Part shown: in pieces, positions 11,496 through 16,157 of the stretch
Numbering within the stretch: the first letter of the stretch is position 1
Layout: the number at the start of each line of letters is the position of its first letter
Source: Fidelibacterota bacterium
GTDB lineage: Bacteria; Marinisomatota; Marinisomatia; Marinisomatales; UBA8229
DNA length: 16,157 bases
Assembly: GCA_002686675.1 (NCBI GenBank)
Contig: NYYF01000058.1
Location: forward strand, 1-16,157
Direction: 5' to 3'
Translations under genes and position numbers: made by a program
Notes under the pieces: generated by a model
What the model saw: only the letters and a program-made list of their open reading frames with translations
The model's database searches: none
What the model was told of the DNA's origin: nothing

Positions 11496-13436
11496 TTACT
11501 GTATCCCAGCCACCAGGTCATCTACCACACCCGGATCTGCCAGCGTGGAGGTGTCCCCTAAATTTGCTGTATCCCCTTTTGCAATTTTCCGAAGTATCCG
11601 GCGCATAATCTTCCCCGATCTTGTTTTTGGAAGCGCTGGAGTAAATTGAATTTTATCCGGCGATGCATGAGGGCCGATAAGCTCTCTCACCTTCATCTTG
11701 ATTTCAGAAAACGTATTATCATTTGCTTCCACTCCTGCCATGAGAGTGACATAAGCATAAACTCCCTGCCCTTTAATATCATGGGGATATCCCACTACAG
11801 CGGCTTCAGCAACAGACGGATGGGCACCAATTGCACCCTCTATCTCAGCCGTGCCCAGCCTGTGACCGGACACATTCAGCACATCATCCACCCGCCCGGT
11901 GATCCAGTAATAGCCATCTTCATCCCGGCGAGCGCCGTCACCGGTAAAATAATAACCCTTGAACATAGAAAAATAGGTGTCATAAAACCGTTTATGATCC
12001 CCATAAATGGTACGCATCTGCCCAGGCCAGGATGTTTTGATAGCCAATAATCCTTCTGCAGGGTTGCCATGCAGTTCAGTCCCATCCGGATCTAGGATAA
12101 CGGGTGTAATCCCGAAGAATGGTAATGTTGCTGAACCAGGCTTCAATTTCGTTGCGGCTGGCAATGGAGTAATGAGAATTCCGCCGGTTTCGGTCTGCCA
12201 CCAGGTATCTACAATCGGGCAGCGGTTTTCGCCTACCACATCGTAATACCACATCCATTCCGGTTCCTTAATGGGTTCGCCAACGGTCCCCAGTATCTTA
12301 ATGGATGAACGGTCACGATTAATGACATAATCATTGCCTTCTCTCATGAGAGCCCGTAATGCGGTGGGTGCAGTGTAGAATATATTCACCCTATGTTTTT
12401 CCACCACATCCCAGAACCGCCCAAAGTCCGGATAATTGGGTACACCTTCAAACATGAGAGTTGTGGCCCGATTTGCAAGGGGTCCATAGATAATATAGGA
12501 ATGACCCGTGATCCATCCGATATCAGCCGTACACCAGTAAATATCTCCTGGATGATAATCAAAGATAAGCTCATGGGTAAAAGAAGTATAAACCATATAT
12601 CCGCCAGTGGTATGAAGAACCCCCTTTGGTTTTCCTGTTGAACCAGACGTATAGAGAATAAAGAGAGGATCTTCAGCATCCATCTTTACAGGCTGGCATA
12701 TATCATCAGCAGTTTCCATCAGTTCTTCCCACCAGAAATCCCGCCCTTCCTGCATGGCAACTTCTTCCCCAGTGCGCTGAACGACAATTACGGTTTTAAT
12801 GGAAGGTGTATTTTTCAGGGCAATATCTGCATTTGATTTCATGGGGATATTCTGTTTAGTACCCCGAACACCTGTATCCTGAGTAATGAGAGCTTTGCAG
12901 GAAGAGTCATTAATTCGGTTCCTCAGGGAATCCGGTGAAAAAGCCCCGAACACAATGGAGTGAACTGCACCAATGCGAGTGCATGCCAGCATAGCGATTG
13001 CCAGCTCAGGAATCATCTGCATATAAATGCAAACGCGGTCTCCTTTTTCCACCCCTTTTTCTTTCAAGATGTTTGCAAATTTCGACACTTCCGAAAGTAA
13101 TTCCGCGTAGGATAATGCTGTATCTGTATTGGGATCATTTCCCTCCCATATGAGTGCAATCTGATCACCATACCCTGCTTTGATGTGACGGTCCAGGCAG
13201 TTATAAGACACATTTAGCTTCCCGCCTTCAAACCATTTAATTTGAGCTTTTTTGAGATCATTATCTGCTACTTTGTCCCACTTTTTATACCAGTCCAGAC
13301 GTTCGGCCTGTTCTGCCCAAAAACTTTCGGGATCCTTGACAGATTTATCATACAATCCCTTATATACAGTCATATCAGGAATATGTGATTTTTTACTATC
13401 TCTATAGTCTGGTTTAAAAACTTTTATATCATTCAT
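11496..13436 (-). CDS. acs: Acetyl-CoA synthetase (AMP-forming)
   Basis: Acs activates acetate with ATP and CoA through acetyl-AMP. The protein has 646 residues, the family's usual length. Visible are the P-loop-like core [20 protein letters not shown], the WWQTETGG motif that sets the acetyl pocket (Trp), [20 protein letters not shown] with the hinge region, and the C-terminal [11 protein letters not shown] with Lys609, the acetylation site that controls activity in other species. The N-terminal extension ([19 protein letters not shown]) is typical of acetyl- over longer-chain acyl-CoA synthetases. I choose ATG 13434-13436, with GAG and AGG upstream; a TTG three codons earlier is possible. 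A short open frame ends 5 bases upstream (see the remnant at 13442-13537). Confidence 0.96.
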   Translation of the reverse strand: MNDIKVFKPDYRDSKKSHIPDMTVYKGLYDKSVKDPESFWAEQAERLDWYKKWDKVADNDLKKAQIKWFEGGKLNVSYNCLDRHIKAGYGDQIALIWEGNDPNTDTALSYAELLSEVSKFANILKEKGVEKGDRVCIYMQMIPELAIAMLACTRIGAVHSIVFGAFSPDSLRNRINDSSCKALITQDTGVRGTKQNIPMKSNADIALKNTPSIKTVIVVQRTGEEVAMQEGRDFWWEELMETADDICQPVKMDAEDPLFILYTSGSTGKPKGVLHTTGGYMVYTSFTHELIFDYHPGDIYWCTADIGWITGHSYIIYGPLANRATTLMFEGVPNYPDFGRFWDVVEKHRVNIFYTAPTALRALMREGNDYVINRDRSSIKILGTVGEPIKEPEWMWYYDVVGENRCPIVDTWWQTETGGILITPLPAATKLKPGSATLPFFGITPVILDPDGTELHGNPAEGLLAIKTSWPGQMRTIYGDHKRFYDTYFSMFKGYYFTGDGARRDEDGYYWITGRVDDVLNVSGHRLGTAEIEGAIGAHPSVAEAAVVGYPHDIKGQGVYAYVTLMAGVEANDNTFSEIKMKVRELIGPHASPDKIQFTPALPKTRSGKIMRRILRKIAKGDTANLGDTSTLADPGVVDDLVAGIQ

Positions 13437-13441
13437 TTTAC

Positions 13442-13537
13442 TCAACCTATTATTTCAGCAATATTAATTTCAACAGGTCTTTCGGGTTTCCCGATCAGCA
13501 TAATCAGGGCGCCAGTCAGGCCTGCGATACGGGGAAA
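13442..13537 (-). pseudogene. Possible C-terminal remnant of a gene once upstream of acs
   Basis: Immediately after the TGA of the repeat protein the same frame stays open for 31 codons and ends in a TGA 5 bases before the acs ATG, a typical operon spacing. It reads like a membrane protein tail: a hydrophobic run (IAGLTGALIMLIG), then charged residues and an Ile-rich end. Its base composition is richer in GC than the repeat gene and closer to acs. A second frame is also open for about 20 codons, so chance is possible. No start codon with an SD sequence was found. Confidence 0.35.
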
Positions 13538-15190
13538 TCAATTTAGAGGTTCCCTACACTCTCTTTCATTTCCACTTTTATCCCAACACTCTCTAGAAAT
13601 AAGTTTCCCAGCCTCGTAAGTTCCTTCCATCTTCTTCCTTGCATTTTCATACCACAAAGTCCAAAGCCCCTCTTTTTTCCCAGCCGTGTAAGTCCCTTCT
13701 TTGTTCTTCTTTCCATTTTCATACCAAAAAGTCCAAATCTCATCTTTTTCCCCAGCCTTGTAAGCTCCTTTTATCCTCTTCCTTCCATTCTTATACCACA
13801 AAGTCCAAATCTCATCTTTTTTCCTAGTTTTGTACATCCCTTCTTTTTTCTTCTTTCCATTCTTGTACCACAAAGTCCAAAGCTCATCTTTTTTCCCAGC
13901 CTTGTAAGTTCCTTCAATTTTCTTCTTTCCATTTTCATACCACAAAGTCCAAAGCCCATCTTTTCCTCCAGCCGTGTAGGTCCCTTCAAATTTCTTCTGT
14001 CCATTTTCATGCCACAAAGTCCGAGGTCCATCTTTTTTTCCAGCCTTGTAAGTTCCTTCAAATTTCTTCTGTCCATTTTCATACCATCGGGTTATGGGTC
14101 TGGTAGAATCTCTAGTGCCATCATCATTATAGTAATATTCCAATTTTTTCGTTCCGTTTTTAAACCATCCTTCAAATTTCCCTATTCGTATGCCATCTCT
14201 ATAGTGTTCTTCGGACAACTTCTGTCCGTTATCAAAAAAACCTGTAAATAAACCGTGTCTTCCATTTTGAGGTATATCAGAATTCTTATTTAGGTTACCT
14301 CCATCTCCTGACCTAAAAGAACCAATCAAAGATTCCCATTGCTCGCTGGCTTTGTTTATAAAAGAGAAATACCATTCACCTTCCATTAAATCATTAACAT
14401 ATGACCCTTCTTTAATTTTTTCACCATTTTCGTTCCAGTAAGTAAATAAGCCATTTCTTTTCCCTTCTGTTAACGATCCTTTTGATTCCTTTTTTCCGCT
14501 TTTATAATAAGTGTAAATAGTTTCTTCAATTTTATATCCGCCATCATACTTTTCTTCTTTATCAATATTCCCGTCCTTAAACCACCATGTCCACAATCCC
14601 TCCTGTTTATCATCTTTATAGTTCCCTTCTCCATGTTTCCATCTATGCGAATACCATTCAGTATATAATCCATCTTGTTTACCATCTTTATAAGTACTTG
14701 TAAAATGTAATTGCCCGTTTTTATACCATCCAGACCATAATCCATTTTGTTTACCATCTTTGTATTTGCCTTCATTTTGTTTCTGCCCATCAAAAAAATA
14801 ATTGGTCTCTAAACCGTTTTTCTTACCATCTTTATACGTATTAATAAAATGTAATTTCCCATTCTTATGCCATTCTTTTTGAGTACCATACAACTTTCCA
14901 TCCTTGTAATTCAATTCACCTTTTTGGTTTCCGTTATCATGCCAATAAAGAGATTTTCCATTTTTTTTATTGTTTCTATATAATTCAATAAACTCATTTA
15001 ACCCATCCTCGTAAAAACCATATTTACCTACCAGTGCTTCATTGATTCCAGTTCCTTCAAAAACTACTAATAATTTTTTAAGTCCGTTATCATGCCTCTC
15101 AGTTATAACTTCATTTGTCTTTAGTTGTTGGGAAAACCCTACTGAAAGAAACAGTAGTGATATGATTAGCAAATCTTTTTTCACATTCAT
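13538..15190 (-). CDS. Secreted MORN-2-like tandem repeat protein
   Basis: A 550-residue protein with a Sec signal peptide (MNVKKDLLIISLLFLSVGFSQQ, likely cut before QQ). From about residue 80 to the end it is a chain of 24-residue repeats with the consensus WYxNGxKxxEGxYKxGKxxGLWTx, typical of MORN_2 / YwqK-like repeats, which form beta-hairpin ladders. About 18 units can be counted: eight or so diverged ones in the N-terminal half, some degenerate ones in the middle, and seven close copies at the C-terminus. Databases often label such proteins 'YwqK antitoxin', but no toxin partner is present. A surface-adhesive, envelope or scaffolding role is inference. A Cys pair (ECW...ECR) lies in the last 20 residues. 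ATG 15188-15190 is the start; the ribosome site is weak. Confidence 0.85.
   Translation of the reverse strand: MNVKKDLLIISLLFLSVGFSQQLKTNEVITERHDNGLKKLLVVFEGTGINEALVGKYGFYEDGLNEFIELYRNNKKNGKSLYWHDNGNQKGELNYKDGKLYGTQKEWHKNGKLHFINTYKDGKKNGLETNYFFDGQKQNEGKYKDGKQNGLWSGWYKNGQLHFTSTYKDGKQDGLYTEWYSHRWKHGEGNYKDDKQEGLWTWWFKDGNIDKEEKYDGGYKIEETIYTYYKSGKKESKGSLTEGKRNGLFTYWNENGEKIKEGSYVNDLMEGEWYFSFINKASEQWESLIGSFRSGDGGNLNKNSDIPQNGRHGLFTGFFDNGQKLSEEHYRDGIRIGKFEGWFKNGTKKLEYYYNDDGTRDSTRPITRWYENGQKKFEGTYKAGKKDGPRTLWHENGQKKFEGTYTAGGKDGLWTLWYENGKKKIEGTYKAGKKDELWTLWYKNGKKKKEGMYKTRKKDEIWTLWYKNGRKRIKGAYKAGEKDEIWTFWYENGKKNKEGTYTAGKKEGLWTLWYENARKKMEGTYEAGKLISRECWDKSGNERECREPLN
13583..14086 (-). repeat. Tandem array of seven 72-bp units within the MORN-like gene
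   Basis: Seven consecutive 72-base units (24 codons each) encode the last repeats of the MORN-like protein. Units share long nearly identical blocks such as the ACCACAAAGTCCAAA and CCAGCC..GTAAGT segments on the plus strand, far more alike than the upstream units, so the array expanded recently. The period is a multiple of three, so copy-number change keeps the frame; several false frames stay open here for the same reason. Confidence 0.88.
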
Positions 15191-15309
15191 CTCTTTTTAG
15201 TTCATTAAATCAAGAATGCTATAAATTTAGGTCTTATCAATTTTTCCAGAGAAATCAGATAATTTCTTTCGTCTGTTTCACAATAAGAATGCCGTTTTAT
15301 AGTAACCAT

Positions 15310-15591
15310 TTACTTGACCATTTGGGCTAATAACTTTTTGAGTTTTGGTGTTTTTTCAAGAGCTCGTTTGAATCGTGGAACATCCTTAGCATCCAAAATA
15401 AGAGGGGAGCGTTGAAAACGCCCCTCATGATTATAATGACAAAATCGAATTTCCCAGGTTCCCTTAGCTTCACCTTCAGTGAACTTTAAGAGCTGAATGG
15501 TTGGGATATGGTGTTCACATTGAATTTGTGCTTCCTCTTCAACAATTCCGCTGCCCCAATGCAAAGAAAACGTTTTTTCTTTATTACTCAT
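15310..15591 (-). CDS. Protein of unknown function, 93 residues
   Basis: Small soluble protein with no signal peptide or membrane segment. The N-terminal two thirds are strand-like (FSLHWGSGIVEEEAQIQCEHH, TIQLLKFTEGEAKGTWEIRFCHYNHEGRFQRSPLIL) and the C-terminus is a basic helix (VPRFKRALEKTPKLKKLLAQMV). Two Cys (C25, C51) and several His are present but form no recognisable metal motif. The tail reading 'KTPKLKKLL' after a compact beta domain could bind nucleic acid or a partner protein; this is speculation. It is monocistronic as far as can be seen, with gaps of 119 and 170 bases on either side. No Shine-Dalgarno site precedes ATG 15589-15591. I do not recognise the family. Confidence 0.62.
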   Translation of the reverse strand: MSNKEKTFSLHWGSGIVEEEAQIQCEHHIPTIQLLKFTEGEAKGTWEIRFCHYNHEGRFQRSPLILDAKDVPRFKRALEKTPKLKKLLAQMVK

Positions 15592-15761
15592 CGCAATAAT
15601 AATAACTAATGTTCTTTATATCAAAATCTACCACTTATTCTATAATTAAAAGCTTCTTCAATTTACTCAAAAAAATCAATTTGTAAGCAGTTCCCAGATC
15701 TTTTACTGCGCTCCCTGTGTGTAATTATTAATTTACTTACCAAGTTATTTACTTAAAAATA
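15592..15761. other. AT-rich intergenic region
   Basis: 170 bases with no credible gene. A weak inverted pair GCAGT/ACTGC near 15680-15710 on the minus strand is followed after about 14 bases by seven T, which might terminate the upstream transcript, but the loop is long and the distance wrong for a standard terminator. Confidence 0.4.
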
Positions 15762-16157
15762 TTATGGTGCCGAGCTTTGTATCTCGTTAACCACCGTAAT
15801 ATCACCCGTCGCACCATCAATATTACATACATGCCAGAATAATCCATTCGTATCTGTGGGTACTTCAATAATATTGGCAGCACAGGATTCACCACTGTAA
15901 ATCTGAACCACTGCATCTGAATTTTTCAGACCCGAACTACCACCACTAAAATTTTTAATATAATAGGTATAGGTTCCAGCGAACAACTGGTTGATAGTGA
16001 TTGTCTCTGGGCCATAGCCATTGGTATCATCCGTATCCAGCTTGGCGTAAGGTGCGACGTTATAGCTACCACTATTTGAATAGTATATATGATGGGTATT
16101 GCCTTCTATCTCCGGTGTTAGCAAGTGCGAATCCAGGTCCCGGGGTGTTGCTCCCCA
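15762..16157 (-). CDS. C-terminal part of a secreted WGATP/DLDSH (YfaP/DUF2135-like) domain protein, 5' end cut by window edge
   Basis: The frame enters at the right edge and ends in TAA at 15762-15764, leaving 131 residues. It opens with WGATPRDLDSHL, the start of a beta-sandwich domain common at the ends of secreted proteins, where it continues with HIYYSNSG, APYAKLDTDDTNGYGPETITI, GTYTYYIKNFSG, a variable strand, and GLFWHVCNIDG near the end. The Asp-rich loop (LDTDDTNGYG) looks Ca2+-binding. Two Cys (in SGESC and HVCNIDG) could form a disulfide, suiting an exported location. Relation to YfaP/DUF2135 domains is by recognition of the pattern. The rest of the protein, possibly a large surface protein or peptidase, is outside the window. 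Confidence 0.78.
   Translation of the reverse strand, partial: WGATPRDLDSHLLTPEIEGNTHHIYYSNSGSYNVAPYAKLDTDDTNGYGPETITINQLFAGTYTYYIKNFSGGSSGLKNSDAVVQIYSGESCAANIIEVPTDTNGLFWHVCNIDGATGDITVVNEIQSSAP

Noticed and set aside
13639..13827. Open frames on other frames or strand inside the MORN-like array (also near 13771-14082 and 14470-14793)
   Set aside because: A repeat period divisible by three keeps every stop-free frame open; the 550-residue frame has the signal peptide and family pattern.
13583..14086. CRISPR array
   Set aside because: The 72-bp periodicity is a continuous coding tandem repeat with no repeat-spacer alternation and no cas genes.
13538..15190. Toxin-antitoxin system based on the usual YwqK antitoxin label
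   Set aside because: No toxin-like neighbour, the protein has a signal peptide, and MORN-2 repeats alone do not show antitoxin function.
15660..15720. Standard terminator in the gap after the right-edge gene
   Set aside because: The possible stem has only five pairs, a 13-base loop, and the T-run is too far away.

Overview
All recognisable genes in this window lie on the minus strand, so the map reads right to left. The DNA is moderately AT-rich. Stop codons include many TGA, so the code is standard. Two proteins carry outer-membrane beta-barrels, several have Sec signal peptides, and the folB-folK-deoxynucleoside kinase order is familiar from the Bacteroidota / Marinimicrobia / Calditrichota sphere. 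A free-living, probably aquatic Gram-negative bacterium from that sphere is my inference. No rRNA, tRNA, insertion sequence, CRISPR array or phage module was seen.

Layout from the right edge: (a) the C-terminus of a secreted WGATP/DLDSH-type domain protein, cut by the window edge (15762-16157); (b) a 93-aa protein of unknown function; (c) a 550-aa secreted protein built of 24-residue MORN-2-like repeats, its last seven units nearly identical in DNA; (d) a short open stretch between that gene and acs that may be the tail of a lost gene; (e) acs, acetyl-CoA synthetase; (f) a histidine-ammonia-lyase-type MIO enzyme without other hut genes; (g) a peroxide operon perR - peroxiredoxin - PuuD-like membrane protein; (h) an M1 metallopeptidase fused to an outer-membrane barrel; (i) an unrecognised 143-aa gene closed by a good terminator; (j) an operon folB - folK - deoxynucleoside kinase - 57-aa membrane peptide - doxX-like - MDR dehydrogenase - thioredoxin-like [2Fe-2S] ferredoxin - outer-membrane protein (cut by the left edge), with many 4-base start/stop overlaps.

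The main discovery is in (g). The peroxiredoxin gene looks broken: conventional calling gives only its last 112 residues. Read through a single TGA at 9109-9111 it is one intact 214-residue 2-Cys peroxiredoxin, and that TGA sits exactly where the peroxidatic cysteine belongs (FTFV-stop-PSEL against the family FTFVCPTEL). It is therefore very probably a selenocysteine peroxiredoxin, transcribed with its likely regulator PerR. A candidate SECIS hairpin follows the TGA at the right distance, and a candidate Per box lies upstream of perR. Other points of note are the peptidase-barrel fusion, the young repeat array, the dehydrogenase that has lost catalytic-zinc ligands but kept its structural zinc, and the PuuD-like protein without a cytochrome domain.
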